64,000 nucleotides of DNA from Drechslerella dactyloides (taxonomy: Eukaryota > Ascomycota > Orbiliomycetes > Orbiliales > Orbiliaceae), in NCBI GenBank assembly GCA_020064725.1, contig JAGTWJ010000001.1, positions 5,394,001 through 5,458,000 on the forward strand, read 5' to 3'. The position numbers and the translations under genes were made by a program. Of the stretch, positions 23,075 through 35,135 are shown piece after piece; position 1 is the stretch's first letter, and each line of letters begins with the position of its first letter. The notes beneath the pieces were generated by a model. It worked only from the letters and a program-made list of their open reading frames with translations. It was not told where the DNA came from and did no database searches.

Positions 23075-25011
23075 TCAGCTCTCGATATCAACCATGATGG
23101 TCGCCATCTTCAACCCCGCCTCCTCAATCGAAACATCCAGCACCTCAATCAGATTCTTGCCCAGACTCTGCAGCCCGAATTCCTTGTCCGCGAGGCCCTC
23201 GTCGCCACCCTTGCGCCCGTGCTCCGGCAGCAGGTCCGCCTTGACGTACTCGAAGATCCTCTCAACCTTATCCCCCAGCAGGAACCGGCGGACCACCCGC
23301 GCCCCGTCCGGCATGCGGAACTGGACCCTCGTGACCCCCGGCGCGCCCGCGGGCGGCTCGGAATGGTGGTTATTCTTCGCTATCGACGCAAACACGGAAA
23401 CCGGCTCTGCCGGCGCCGCACCCGCACCGTTACCGCCCGCGGCCTGCGACGGAGCATTGTGCATCGGCTCGTCCAGATCGATCAGATCCTCCTCCTCCAC
23501 GTCCGCCGCCTTGCGCTTGCCCTCCGCCTTTGTCAGCAGATCCGGATCCATCGCATCTCCCGTCCCGCTGCTGCCGCTGCCGCTACCGGCGCCGCCAGCC
23601 GCATCTCCCAAGCTCTGCTGCAGCGCCAACTGCATCATCTCGTCCTCGGTCATATGCTCGACGCCGCGCTGCCGCTCCTTCGGCTTCTGCTGCACGGGCA
23701 TCTTGACCATCGGATCCAGCGAATAGCGCTCGAGGAACTCGTGCAGCTGCATCAGAAACTCATTCTTGTCGGGAACGCGCGACCAGCTCTTGAGCAGCTC
23801 GCCGGTCCGCGGGTCGATAATACCGATATGCGGAAAATCCGGCGGCGGGTAGCGAACGTTCAGGTAGAGGTTAATGTACTGCGCGCCGTCAGCCGAGTCG
23901 TGCGCGTACTGGAGGAAGATGAAGTTTTCGCGAATGGTAGACTTGATGGCGGGATCCTTCCACACGTCGCGATTGAGCACCTGCGAGTCGAAGACCTTGG
24001 AGTCCTGGATGTTGACCATCAGCCACTTGAGGCGCTCCTTGCCGATGTCGCGGGCGCTGGAAAAGTCGCTTCGAGTCATTATGTCGAAGGGCGGGGTGTA
24101 GAGCTCCGCGAGGCGCGAGGCCCGGCTGGACGTTTCCGAGGCGCCGTTGGTAGCTTGTGCCAGGCGGCGGCGGTGGGCTGCGTCTGCGTCCGGGCTGTCG
24201 CCGAAGGCGAGGGGGTCGTCCGGGGCACGTTGATTAAAGATGCCGACGGGTCCGCGGCCTGCACACGATGTTCACGTTAGCTCTAGTCACCACCATAAGA
24301 TACGATAAGCATCTAGGACGATGCCTAGATGCGTAAGATGAACATACTCTGCCCGGCGTTCCTGGTCGCACGATTCCTCATCTCCACCATCCGTCGGATC
24401 TGGTCCTCATCGGGCCCCACCAGCGTCTCCGTAGTCCTCGCCATCGGCGCCCTGATATCATCAAAGTCCATACCGTTGCCTCCGCCTCCACCTCCTACGC
24501 CGCCTCCGCCGCCTCCGCCCCAGCCGGCAGCATTATTGCCAGCCTCAGCGTACAGCTCCTCCTGCAATCGTCTAGCCATCGCCTCGTCATCCTCGTAGAT
24601 ATCAACATGTCCGCTTCCGCTTCCGCTGCCGCTGCCGGTAGCCCGTGTGCTCGTAAACGCAAGTCCATCGTCAACATCATCGTTGTCGTCAAGGGATATC
24701 GCATCGCTACTGCTGCGTCCGTGGTGCTGGCTGCGCGACGGCTGTTGTGCGGAGGTGGCGGTCGTGGTAGCGGGGAGCGGCGGGGGTGCGGGAGGGGCGG
24801 TGGCGGACGACGACGAAGCCCCCGTTGGTATCGACGAGGAAGATGCGGTGCCGGTGTCGGTTGGCGGGCCGAGGTCCACGCCGTTGAAGAAGAGCTCGAT
24901 GGCCTGCTCGAGGTTCCAGTCGGTGAGGCGGAGGTACTGTTCGGCGCGGGGCACCTCGGCGCCGGTGATGCTGGTGAACTGCGCGAGCAGTTCCTCACGC
25001 ACGCTGTCCAT
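23075..25011 (-). CDS. UBA-UAS-UIM-UBX Cdc48 adaptor (Ubx5/UBXN7-like)
   Basis: Two exons (25011-24348, 24258-23075) encode 615 residues. Domain order is UBA-like at 1-45 (LLAQFTSITGAEVPRAEQYL), a low-complexity Gly/Ser/Ala linker, a thioredoxin-like UAS domain at ~275-405 (SARDIGKERLKWLMVNIQD ... GIIDPRTGELLKSWS), a UIM-like EDEMMQLALQQSLG at ~426-439, and a UBX domain at ~525-612 (TRVQFRMPDGARVVRRFL). This is the architecture of Ubx5/UBXN7, which binds ubiquitinated clients and Cdc48/p97 and, in yeast and animals, cullin-RING ligases. The 89-nt intron has a CTAAC branch site. The minus-strand frame is supported over both exons; the large open frames on the opposite strand are shadows. Confidence 0.92.
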
Positions 25012-26149
25012 AGCTCGGATATCGATAGAGGAGAAGGTACAGGTGGGGTGAGGGGTTGTCTGCGAATGAGCGGTGAGCGCGTGTAGTCAGCGGTACGGTG
25101 ATTGGTGATGGGAGTGAGTAAGATGACGATGAGCGGGGAGTGAATTAGTCCCGTGAGCGGTTGATGGTGATGATGGTGATGTGGGGAGAAGGTTGTTTGT
25201 GGGCGGGTGGTGGTGGAAACCTCTCGATTGAGAGCGTGGATTGAGGCCGCAGCTTTGGGAGCCGTTGTCGGTGGCGGGGGTGACGTTGGGACGACAGCCG
25301 AGGAGGCAAACACCACCGCCAGCAACCACAATCCAGACTATTGCTATTACGATTACGACGACGACGGCGAAGGATCGAGATGGGCTCAGTGAAGTCCTTA
25401 AGGATGCGATGGAGCCTTCACGAAGGATCTCTGCTTAGAAATCCACACCGTTGACTCAGACGGTACTTGGCCTCTTCAGCAGGCCAGGCTGACCACTTAA
25501 AACACCACAGCACCATCTTGGGCCGAGATGAGCACCGCGCCAGGTACGGTAATATATCATGCATGCAAGGTGCTCATTAATCTAATTCGTCGTCGGAGAT
25601 AGTAGTGGTAATATAAGTAGTAATATAGAATATGCACATGGTAACTTCGATCCCAGCTTCAAATGACTGCAAAGATGTAAAGACTCCAAAGTCGCAAAAT
25701 GACACGATCGAATGACTCGACCGAATGAGGACACGATATAATCCAAAATGCACTCGCTACCCGCTGCTAGCTTTTATACTCATAACTGGTAAAAAGAACA
25801 ATCAGCCTGGCCATAAACGACGGAATGACAGAAAGAGAGAGAGGAAGAAAATCATAAGCGTAGCGTAACGTAACGCGCGTAACTATCCCTTCTATGCCAT
25901 CGAATCTCGAAATTCAAATCCCCAAGGAAAAATAAGTGCAACATGAACAGGTCGAATCGAATCGATATGAAAAAAAAAAGTATTCCAATATGCGAAAAAA
26001 TGCTCCAGCCCTCCCGGTAAATCGTACATGCATGTTGTCTGTCGTAACATATATAAACCAACAATATAGACACAGAATCCACAATCAACATCAATCCACA
26101 AAACTCATCCTTCAAACCCTCCTCCCTCCAGCCAGATACAGCCGCAAAT
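25012..26149. other. Intergenic region UBX / kinase
   Basis: About 1.1 kb holding the UBX promoter on its left and the kinase 3' UTR on its right (T-rich on the minus strand). One TGCATGCA palindrome lies at 25560. No gene is seen. Confidence 0.5.
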
Positions 26150-28879
26150 CTAGTTGACCTGCATCGTTGTGGTCGGCGGCGGGAATTCCTCCGCCGGCGT
26201 CGCATACTCCATCGACACCGACGAATCCATCCGCCCAAACGACACCGGCGGCAGCAGCTGCGACGCCTGCGGCGTCTTCACGCCCACCTCCGCCGTATCC
26301 GGCACCTGCCCGTCGACACCCACGCTCGACATCGAGCTCCGCGAAAACCGCTTGGACCCCCGATGCGACGAGATGCTGTTCGCAATCTCCCGCCGCGCGT
26401 CCTCCAGACTCTCGATCCGGAACGTCATCGTGCCCGCTGCATCGCTGTCCGACGGCGGGTAGTCCAGCCCGGATATCCGCTCGATCTTGTATCCACCCTC
26501 CCACTGGAACTCGTCGTCGCCTTTAATTGGCGGGCTGCTGACGATGTCCGTCATCGGGCTCTCGGGGACGTGTGATGACGGCGGGCCGCGCGGCGGACTG
26601 CTCGGCAGGCCAAAGTCGTCCGCATCCGAGAGATTGTGGCGATGATGATGATGGTGGTGATGTTGGTGAGGGTGATGGCCGTCCTTCTTGTCGTTGGAGA
26701 ATCCGGGCGACTCCGCTCCGAACCTCGTCTCGGAGCCGACTCCAAACCCGTTCAGCCTGACGCCCAGATTATCGAACGGCCGGGCGATCGGTGTCATGAC
26801 CGAGGGGCTCTCCACGAAATTCGCCTTGGACGGACTCAGCTCCGACAGCAGCGGCTGCTTGATCCCGTTCTTCGCATTTATCCTCAACGACGTCGGCGAC
26901 CCCTTGCTCGAGCTCGTCGAAATGTGCACCACATGGCCCTCCCCGACCACCACGTCAATCGGCGGCGACGGCGAGCGATCCCGATTCAGATCCGGGAACC
27001 AGCGCAGCAGCTCCTTCGCCGACGGCCGGTCCTTCGGCGCATCGCTCAAACACGCCATCACGATCCGCTTAAAGTACTCCGGTATCTCCGGCGGCGCCGC
27101 ATCCATATCCAGCGGCTTGGCCGCCGACTCCGGTTCGTCAACCTGGTACACCAGCCCCCACAACACCATCCCCAGCTGGTACACATCGCTCTTCACACCG
27201 ATGAACATCCCGATCCGCTGCTGGCTTTCGATGAGCCCCTTGATCTCCGGCGGCTCCCAACCGATGGGACAACCCCGGCGGTTGATGTCGATGATCTTGA
27301 CGTCATTGTTCTCGTCCAGCACCATATTCGACATTGTGAAATCGCCCTGCACGAACCCTTCCTCGTGGATCTCCGACAGCCCCGCGACAATCTGCTTCGC
27401 CCATCGCTCCCGCCGCTTCCACGGCAGCCGCCCGCGCTCGTTGAAGACTACGTCTATCAGCGACCCGTTCGGCGCATACGCAATCAGCAGTCCCTTGACG
27501 TGCTTGCGCCGCTCGTCGACCACCAGGCCGCCAAACCTGATGACGCTCGTCGAATGCCGCAGCGCGTGCAGCGCGTTGACCTCGTACAGAAACTCATCGA
27601 TCGTGTCCGGGCCCGGAATCTCCTTCTTGATGAACACCTGGTCGCCGCTGCGCACCTTGTAGACAAAGCCGGACAGATGGCAGTCGAAATCCAGCTCGGA
27701 CTCCTGGTAGATTTCGCAGTGCAGGTGTCGCACGAGGTTTGTGTGCGGGTAGTGTATGATCTCGTTGATGTCCTCGTTGACGTGGACGTGGAGTCGCCCG
27801 TCCTTCGTCTCGAGCTTGAGGTTTGTGATGGTCGGGTAGAACTGGATGTCGAACAGCGAGTCCCGGACCGCCTCGTAGATGCGCGCCGATTTTTCCCGTT
27901 GGTATGGAATGTGCTTGAGTTCCTCCTCTAGGCTGCCTGGCTCGGCATTCCTGTAGTCGCACGAGACCGTGACCCGGTGCCGCACCGTGGGCGCCTCGGC
28001 GTATGTGACGAAGAACTTTTCGCGATCGGCGCGCTCGCGGAAGTGCATGGACAGGTTGAGGATCCAGCGCCACTCCAGCTCCTCCTCGATCATCTCCTGG
28101 TACTGTTCGTCCTCCTCGTACAGCCAGTCCTTGTGGTCCGGGGTGTGGATGTCGGTTAGGGGAGACAGCGGCGGATTCTCCAAGATTCTGCCGGCCGACG
28201 AGCGAGGGTCTAGGATGGATGTGACCGTCGCCCGCGGGCTTCGGAGCGATGTGCTGGTGCCGCGAGGGCCGGCCATGTCGAGACCGCTCGTCCGGGGGCT
28301 GGCGAGGGATGTAGAGGTGTGTCTGTAGTCGAAGTTCTGGCCGGACAGACGGTTCAGTCGTTTGGGGTCCACGGACAGCGCTCGCTGCTCCTGTCGCGTG
28401 GGCCGAATCTCCTGCATGTTCTCCCGCTTTTCGCTGTCGACTCGGCCGACGGGTTTGATGCCGTCGACGGGAGCGTTCGACGGCGCCGGGGCCGATGCTG
28501 GCGGCTTCTTCTGCGACGACGACGAAGGTGAGCCCAGGGCGCCGGACGGCACAGAGGCGGTCGTGGGGCTCGACAACGGAGCGTCGACGACCCGCCGGGC
28601 GTTTTCCATTTTGAACAGAGGTTCTATCGAATTGCCGTCGTCTCTCCCGGCTCCAGTGCCGGTGTCGTTGTAGATCCCGTTCCCATGGCCGTTGCTGTCG
28701 TCCGGCGGGGGGATGTTCTCCCGATCGGCCTTGGAGTGCTTGTCCTTGTTGTTCTTGTGCTTCTTGAAGCGGTTGAAGAAGCTGGAGCGGCTGGAGCTGG
28801 GGCCGCCTTCTTTCGAAGTGGCCGGCAGGCTACCTGTGGACTTGGAGGGGAATGCCATGCAGGAACAGGGCAGTTTCAT
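26150..28879 (-). CDS. Atypical fungal protein kinase
   Basis: A single exon; from ATG 28879 the product is 909 residues, and a second in-frame ATG at 28858 would make it 902. The N-terminal ~270 residues are low-complexity (Ser/Pro-rich, Lys-rich FNRFKKHKNNKDKHSK). The kinase-like domain spans about 400-628. The beta-3 Lys is in VFIKKEI (~418). The catalytic loop reads VQGDFTMSN (~513) instead of HRDLKxxN: Asp and Asn are kept, His, Arg and Lys are not. The DFG motif reads DIN (~531) in KIIDINRRGCPIGWEPPE. The C-terminal tail has a His-run (~740). The metal-binding Asp is kept, so activity is possible but cannot be assumed. It belongs with fungal-specific kinases of unknown substrate. Confidence 0.83.
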   Translation of the reverse strand: MKLPCSCMAFPSKSTGSLPATSKEGGPSSSRSSFFNRFKKHKNNKDKHSKADRENIPPPDDSNGHGNGIYNDTGTGAGRDDGNSIEPLFKMENARRVVDAPLSSPTTASVPSGALGSPSSSSQKKPPASAPAPSNAPVDGIKPVGRVDSEKRENMQEIRPTRQEQRALSVDPKRLNRLSGQNFDYRHTSTSLASPRTSGLDMAGPRGTSTSLRSPRATVTSILDPRSSAGRILENPPLSPLTDIHTPDHKDWLYEEDEQYQEMIEEELEWRWILNLSMHFRERADREKFFVTYAEAPTVRHRVTVSCDYRNAEPGSLEEELKHIPYQREKSARIYEAVRDSLFDIQFYPTITNLKLETKDGRLHVHVNEDINEIIHYPHTNLVRHLHCEIYQESELDFDCHLSGFVYKVRSGDQVFIKKEIPGPDTIDEFLYEVNALHALRHSTSVIRFGGLVVDERRKHVKGLLIAYAPNGSLIDVVFNERGRLPWKRRERWAKQIVAGLSEIHEEGFVQGDFTMSNMVLDENNDVKIIDINRRGCPIGWEPPEIKGLIESQQRIGMFIGVKSDVYQLGMVLWGLVYQVDEPESAAKPLDMDAAPPEIPEYFKRIVMACLSDAPKDRPSAKELLRWFPDLNRDRSPSPPIDVVVGEGHVVHISTSSSKGSPTSLRINAKNGIKQPLLSELSPSKANFVESPSVMTPIARPFDNLGVRLNGFGVGSETRFGAESPGFSNDKKDGHHPHQHHHHHHHRHNLSDADDFGLPSSPPRGPPSSHVPESPMTDIVSSPPIKGDDEFQWEGGYKIERISGLDYPPSDSDAAGTMTFRIESLEDARREIANSISSHRGSKRFSRSSMSSVGVDGQVPDTAEVGVKTPQASQLLPPVSFGRMDSSVSMEYATPAEEFPPPTTTMQVN

Positions 28880-31800
28880 TAAACGGCGAGCGCCGGCGGT
28901 GGGGGGTGTCGGGTGGCGGTGGTCGCGAGCGCGGGTGCGAACGCGAGGGCGGTCGGTCAAGCTCTCCCGTCGGTGATGCTGATGCTGGAGCTGTCGGCGG
29001 CGATGATGTCGAAGGAGAGGAAGAGGAAGAGGAGGGAGAGGAGGAGTTGGCGGCCGGGGATTGGAGCACCGGCATGGGGGCTCGGTTGGAATCAGCCAAA
29101 ACGCTGGCTGGCAGCTTGCTTGACAGTCCCAGCGCTAGCGATGTGATTGGCCGGGGCGGGGACAATAGCGGAGTTTGCTAAGCAGCACTCGGACCGGGAT
29201 GTTGACTTTCCAGCGATGATGTGTCGACGAAGACGGAGCAGGAGCGATTCAATTGACGGGGGACGGGAGTCGAGATGCACTGGCGATGGAGGAAGGATCG
29301 TAGGAAGAGAGGAGGAGGAAGGGAGGAGAGGAGGTTGAGATCAAGAGGAGGAGCGGGTGGAATATATGCACGCGGTTTAGCTGCTGGCTGCTGCTGCAGA
29401 GCCATCGCTGCCGTCACACACCGCCAGCCAATTGCACCTCCACTGCAACTTCAACCGTCTGCATCACCGATTGCGATTGGGCTGCTTCCCAGTTCAGTTC
29501 GAGGCAGGCTTCATCTCATCTCGTGCTCATCTCGCCCGTCTCGTCGTCGCCGTCCTGCGTCGACCGCGCGGATACATGTCTCCGTCGACCGTCCGCAAAC
29601 AGACATCGCGAAAGGGCCGCCTGCAGGCCGCAAACGACTGGCAACATACATGCTATTCACACCCTCAAGGTAGAGCAGCGGACTCGATTCGACTAGATTG
29701 CCCCCCTTCTCCCTACTCCGACGCCCATGCAGCTAACAGGCAGGCGGGCAGACTAACGCCATCGCCAACTGGCCAGCGCATTGCACACGGTCCTGGAAGT
29801 CGGCCGGTCAGTCCATGAGCGCCTGCCTGCCTGCTGCCAGCGAGATATCCGTCCCGCCTGCCAGGCCATCAGACAAGGTCCTGCCTGCCGACGCGGGATG
29901 CAGATGCCCGGAGACTAAAACGACCGGCCTGCGCTGCTGCACATCTGGCCCGTCGACACGCAAACGACACCGTGATCATGTGCATCCCACGGGATGGGTG
30001 GCATGGCGCCATCCAGTTGTGCATCCATGCGGTACGGACGGACATGATATTAATCTATCGTCCCGCGGTGGCTGCTCGTCTCTCGAGCTCGTCATCGGCA
30101 GGATAGTTGCCTGCACCGTCGCTGTTGGCTGCTGTACCTCGCCTGACGTGCCTGCCGATGGATACGCAAGTATACATAACGTACCCCGTGAAATATATTA
30201 AAAACGGCGCCGCACTCCTCCCACGGCTGCCCGCATCACAAGTGCCTCCACCTGCACTTGTACTCTTTCCAACAGCTATACCAACAGCGATACCAACGGC
30301 GGCGGCGGCAGCAGGCCGTGGAATCTGACAGCGCTGACGGTTGCATCCATCGTCCCGCTATTCCTGGATCCTGCTGAGCTGTCCTGTCTCTGTCTCTGTC
30401 TCTGCCCGATCGGATCTGCTAGCTGTCAACAGCAATTCGCAGCTGTGGCTGGCAGGTCCTCTGGCCGTTCTACTAACCGCAAACTGCGAATCGCCAGCCG
30501 CGGCTACCTCAATCGAATTGCGAGACTCTCCTTGCCGATGCATGAGAGCATACAAGCAAGTACTGTAAGTATCTCTGTATCTTCCCGACTGAAGAAGCAG
30601 ATCTCGAGAGAAGGAGAAGAACGCCTGCAGACTCTCCTACAACCCCTTTCGCCACAATGCATGCATCGTCCATCCCCATCCTCACCGTAGGTACTAAGCT
30701 CACCGCCCGAAGGCAGACTGCAGGTGCAGACTTAAGAAGTACAGTGGGGTCACCAGCCCGCATCATTCTCGCAAAACCCGCAGCAGACGCAAGAACTCTG
30801 CAGCAGCTGCTGCATCTTGATCCTCCTTCCCTTCCTCCATGCTGAGAAACACCATGCTGGATGGAAGGAAGGAAGGATGGATGGACGTCCTGGACACGTC
30901 CATGTCTGTCCCACATGCACGCCCGCAGGAGACCTCCATCCGAGCCAATCATCGTTGCGACCAGCCACCCTTGCAGCTGCACCGTCGTGTGTAAACCTGG
31001 TTGGCCAGCGCCCCGTTATATTTTATTTTTCTTTCTTCAAACTGCGGAACTCGTGCTTTGTGTAAAGTACTCCGTACCCGTGCGCCGATGTTGTTGGTGT
31101 TCCAGTAAGACTGGAATGTGAGGTTCATATCCCACGACGCTGTACTACTAACCATGAGTTCATACTTATGCACGACTGTCCGAACTACGGACTTGCAACC
31201 AAGTTAACATGATATGATATGACATAATAGCGCGGGGGTCGACCGACAGACACAATCTTTTCTACCGTAAATTACCTACAAGCCAAGGTATATTTGCAAG
31301 CTGGGGAGCGGGAAGAGTGGATGCGCTGGCACCTCTCACCACCTGCAGAACCACCAACCGCATAGCCGTAAGAATTTTTATTACAGAAGTACAAGGAGGC
31401 GCATTACCTCGGAAGCTGTATACACCCCGGAAGCTGCCTTGCCCATAATTACTATATCCTTGCCTTGCAACGAAAACAGCAGCCGTACGTACGTGCAGAA
31501 TACGCCGTCCGCATGTAGCAGCCTATCGATAAGCGGGCGACCTTCCCTGTCGCCGTTACACCGCACCCTCGACAATACAATCCAACCCCGCGATGACCTC
31601 GTATAGCTGTATGCAGGTAGTATGGGTACATGTATACGTATACACCGCGATAGACACCAAAGACTGGGCATCATATCACCCAGCCTCCCGATCCTCCACT
31701 AACCCTCCATCAGCCGTCCATCTGATCGACTTCCCGCACGGACGTCTACATGCATGCATCTATACAGCCGCATCATAATTAAGATTCAGCCCCAATCCAC

Positions 31801-32086
31801 ATCATCTGGTAGTATGATAGGGTAAAACTTTTCATGTATTGCCAGGGTATCGTACAATAGACATCATGCATCCATATCGCATCACGCACACCACACCATA
31901 TTGCCCCGCCCCGCCCGTCGACTACGCGACGCATATATGTACAGTACAGACAAAAAGGCCCCAGCACATCTAGTTAGTAATATACATTATCCTTCCACCA
32001 TTACGATCCCACCCACCATCTCGAGCTCCAGGCGTCCACCCCCCATCCCGCGCCATAGATGAGTATGTAAATGGTTGTACATTAGA
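28880..32086. other. 3.2-kb intergenic region upstream of the kinase
   Basis: Long leader and promoter territory of the kinase, ending in the MDM31 3' UTR. ORFs are short (up to 157 codons). It has TCTCTG repeats near 30387-30406, GGAAGGAAGGATGGATGG near 30862-30880, and TGCATGCA palindromes at 30658 and 31751. No protein or RNA gene can be supported. Confidence 0.5.
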
Positions 32087-34797
32087 CTACGCAAGCATGG
32101 TCCCCGCCATCGCGGCCAGGAACGCATTCATAAACACCTGCAGGCTCCACAGCCCCACCGCCCGCATCCGCCGCTTCTTGATGTCCGCGTCCGCGATGTC
32201 CCTCACGAACGCATCGTAGACCTATTTATCACTCCGTTAGCCACACACAATGATAATATCATAGTATATATGAGAGAGAGAGAGAGAGAGAAAGGTACCT
32301 CCGCGCTCAGGTCGTCCATCAGGCCGCTGTCGAACAGCGTCCAGCTACCATCAAACTCCTTCACCCGCTTCACCAGCCGGCAGTTGATCGGAATTATCGT
32401 CCGCTGGCTGTTGATATACGCCACTATCGGCCGCATCAGCGCGTTGTTCCGATACGACAAATCCTGCGTGAACAGCGGTATCGCAGCGCGTGTATCGTTC
32501 ATCTGCAACCGTAGATCCATCATCATGAATTTACTCTCGTCCGACATGGTCGTCGTCGCTGTCGTCGTGCTACTACCACCGTCCGCGTGCATCTCATCCA
32601 CACCGTCCATGTCCGTATACGCATTCGTGGATGTCGCCTCCTCAAAGGTACGAAGGTGGTCCTCCTCGTGCAATATCGCCGTCGTATACCCTTCACCTTC
32701 GAGCGACAGCGTGTTCGCGACGACGCCGCTGCTACCCCCGCTGTCGTCCTCCGTGAGCCCCACCGCTGCACCGATCAGACCTGATATATTCTCGTACGAC
32801 AGATCCGGTGCCGATACCGCCATCATATTCGTCAGCTTCTCCCGGCGCACGGCGATGGACGTCTCCATCTTTTCCATCACGTCGTGCATGAACTTGCTGA
32901 TACCCTCGGCTGAGTCCTCCGGAAAATAGATATCCGCGACGATGTCCAGGTTGCCGGCGACGATCCAGCTCAGCGGGCCCTCGTACCCGCGGTTGAGATG
33001 GTCGAACCGCAGCCCGTCGATACGGAACCGGCTCGTCTTCTTCCACGGGTACGCCGTCGCCTCGGGCGATTCCGCAGACACCGTCACGGAATCCTGCGGC
33101 ACCGTCGGCCCGTGCGTCTGCCGCGGGTGCAGCGTGAACAGCGAGTCGTCGTACGAACCGGAGACGTGGCTCGCGGATAAAAAATCGTAGAACAGCCACC
33201 GCTTGCGCAGCTGCGGTAAATCGCAGCTGAAGATGCTCACGTGGAACGGCCGGAACCCGTCCGGCTGGTAGACCGTCACCAGCAGATCCTCCAGCTTGAA
33301 GCGATCGAGCTCAAAGTCGCCGACGGTGTGCGCGTAGCGGTACGTGCGCGGGTCCACGTCCGGGTCGAACCGCAGATGCGTGCGGTCGACGACGCCGCGG
33401 ACACCGTTCATGTCGACGTCGACGAGCAGGCCGCGCCCGTTCATCCACCGTGCCAGCGAGATGGTAACGTTCACAGTATCGATCGTAACGTCGAACTGCG
33501 TGTAGTTGCCGTCGTCTTCCTCGTCCGCCGTCCCCGCGTGGCCCTCGGAGAAGGCAGCCGCAGCAGCAGCAGCGGCCGCGATGGAGGAAGAGCCCTTCTC
33601 GACGTTGCGGCCTTTGAGGATGCCCGGTCGCCGCGAGACGAAGACTTTCTTGAAGGAGATGCAGCCGTCCTTCCAGCGCGGGACGATGGCGGACTCAAAG
33701 ACGACCTTCATGCCCATCTCCTGCGTCAGGTAGTTGCCGACAACCTTGGCCAGGTGCTCCTGCGCGAAGACCGTGTTGACGAGCCAAATCGTGATGGAGA
33801 AGAAGGTCGTCGTGCCCAGGATGATCCAGGCCAGGTTGCCGAGGATGATCCAGGAGAAGAAGGCGGAGATCTCGTCCAGATTGAAGGGGCGGATCTGGCG
33901 GATGGTCAGCCATTTGAAGCGGATGCGAAGGCGGTCCCACGCGCTGCTGGCGGCGGCGAGGAGCTCTTCTTTGCTCGGGCGGTGGATCTGCGGGAGCCGC
34001 TCCATGAAGCCGTGGTCGCGAGCTGCCCGGCGTGCGATGGCCGCTGCCGCCGCCGCCAGTGACGACGGTGATTTTGGCTCGTCGTCCTTAGGGTTCTTGG
34101 GAGGGTCGGGTGCGGGTTTACTGTTCTTGGGGTCGGGTAGTTTTCCACCAGCAGAGCTTGAGACGGCACCTGCAACAGCACTCTTCCCATTTCCTTTATC
34201 AAGCTGCTGCTGCTGCTGTCGACTACCCCTCAGATAGTCTTTAGCATCGCCATTCTTGTCCCGCCTGAGAGACCGGCCGTTGCCGCCGCCGTGCTTCCCA
34301 TTGGTCTTGCCATTGGCGCGAGTCTGGTAGGTTGTAGAGCTTGCGCTCCGTCGCGACATGCGCAATATCCCATCCTTCCTGCAGTCCGTGCAGACCCCGC
34401 GACGCCATATCGCATTGGCCAGCGGATACAGCACCTCACGGTGCGTCCGGTCCCGCAGTTTCCGGCGTCCGCTAGCGGTAACGTTGACGTTGACGTTGAC
34501 GTTCCCGCCGACGGTCGAGGGCGCCGAGCAGGATGTCACAACGGCAGCGGTCGTTTCGGACGCCTTGGACGGCAGGCTGCTCCATGCGAACAGACCCGAC
34601 GCGAAGCCGCGGGAGAGCACGTAGCGCGGGGAGGCTCTGCTCGGGCGGGCGGCGGCGAAGAAGAAGAGCGTGGGGAACGGGCGCGGGTGCTGCGGCGGCG
34701 GCGCGGGGACGGAAAAAGGTGGGGGAGGGGCGGTCGCGTGCCACAGGCGCCGGGCGGTCTGCCAGAGCTGGCGGGCGGTGGAGGCCGCAGTCGTCAT
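32087..34797 (-). CDS. MDM31: Mitochondrial inner-membrane protein Mdm31/Mdm32 family
   Basis: Two exons (34797-32299, 32221-32087) encode 877 residues. The start MTTAASTARQLWQTARRLWH is a plausible mitochondrial presequence (basic, amphipathic). The central block matches Mdm31/32: a transmembrane region in FFSWIILGNLAWIILGTTTF followed by TVFAQEHLAKVVGNYLTQEM and RWKDGCISFKKVFVSRRPG, then NVTISLARWMNGRGLLVDVD. The second exon adds a final hydrophobic segment with WSLQVFMNAFLAAMAG. Yeast Mdm31/32 are needed for mitochondrial shape, mtDNA inheritance and phospholipid homeostasis. The long open frame continues upstream to 35061 but only from a GTG. The intron starts with a (CT)n tract on the coding strand. 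It is divergent from ARV1. Confidence 0.92.
32272..32291. repeat. (GA)10 microsatellite in the MDM31 intron
   Basis: Uninterrupted GA repeat on the plus strand (CT on the coding strand), a few bases inside the donor end of the 77-nt intron. It could vary in length between strains without touching the coding sequence. Confidence 0.9.
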
Positions 34798-35135
34798 CGT
34801 GGGGCGGAGGGCGTCTACGGGCGGGCATTGCCGGCGTCGATGGATGTTCGTCCGGTGGAGGCCGCCATGGGGAGAGGAGATGGTGATGGAGGAGGAGAGG
34901 AGGAGGAGGGAGATATTTGTGTCGTCACCGTTTGTTGGATTTTGCGCGGGCGGTGAAGTCGCAATTGCGTCGTCGGGCGTAAAATACTTTAATCGAATCG
35001 GGCCACAACCTTGATTTCTGTCCCTCCACCAAACGAACTCGCCTAACCGCGACGCCACCACGATATCATACTATCATACCTCCCGCCGCTTGACAAGACG
35101 ACTCCGACGACATTTGTTCACCGCAGAATGTGGAG
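34798..35135. promoter_or_regulatory. Bidirectional promoter MDM31 / ARV1
   Basis: 338 bp separate the ATGs of two divergent genes. An out-of-frame ATG at 35128 lies 8 bp before the ARV1 start; it may be a leaky upstream start or lie next to an unrecognised intron (CCGCAG just before it). Confidence 0.4.

Noticed and set aside
23219..24280. 353-codon ORF antisense to the UBX gene
   Set aside because: Shadow frame: Arg/Leu/His-rich translation, while the minus strand encodes clear UAS and UBX domains.
26636..27931. 431-codon ORF antisense to the kinase
   Set aside because: Shadow of the kinase reading frame, with no domain of its own.
34798..35061. N-terminal extension of MDM31
   Set aside because: The frame is open but has no ATG before 34797, and the presequence begins there.
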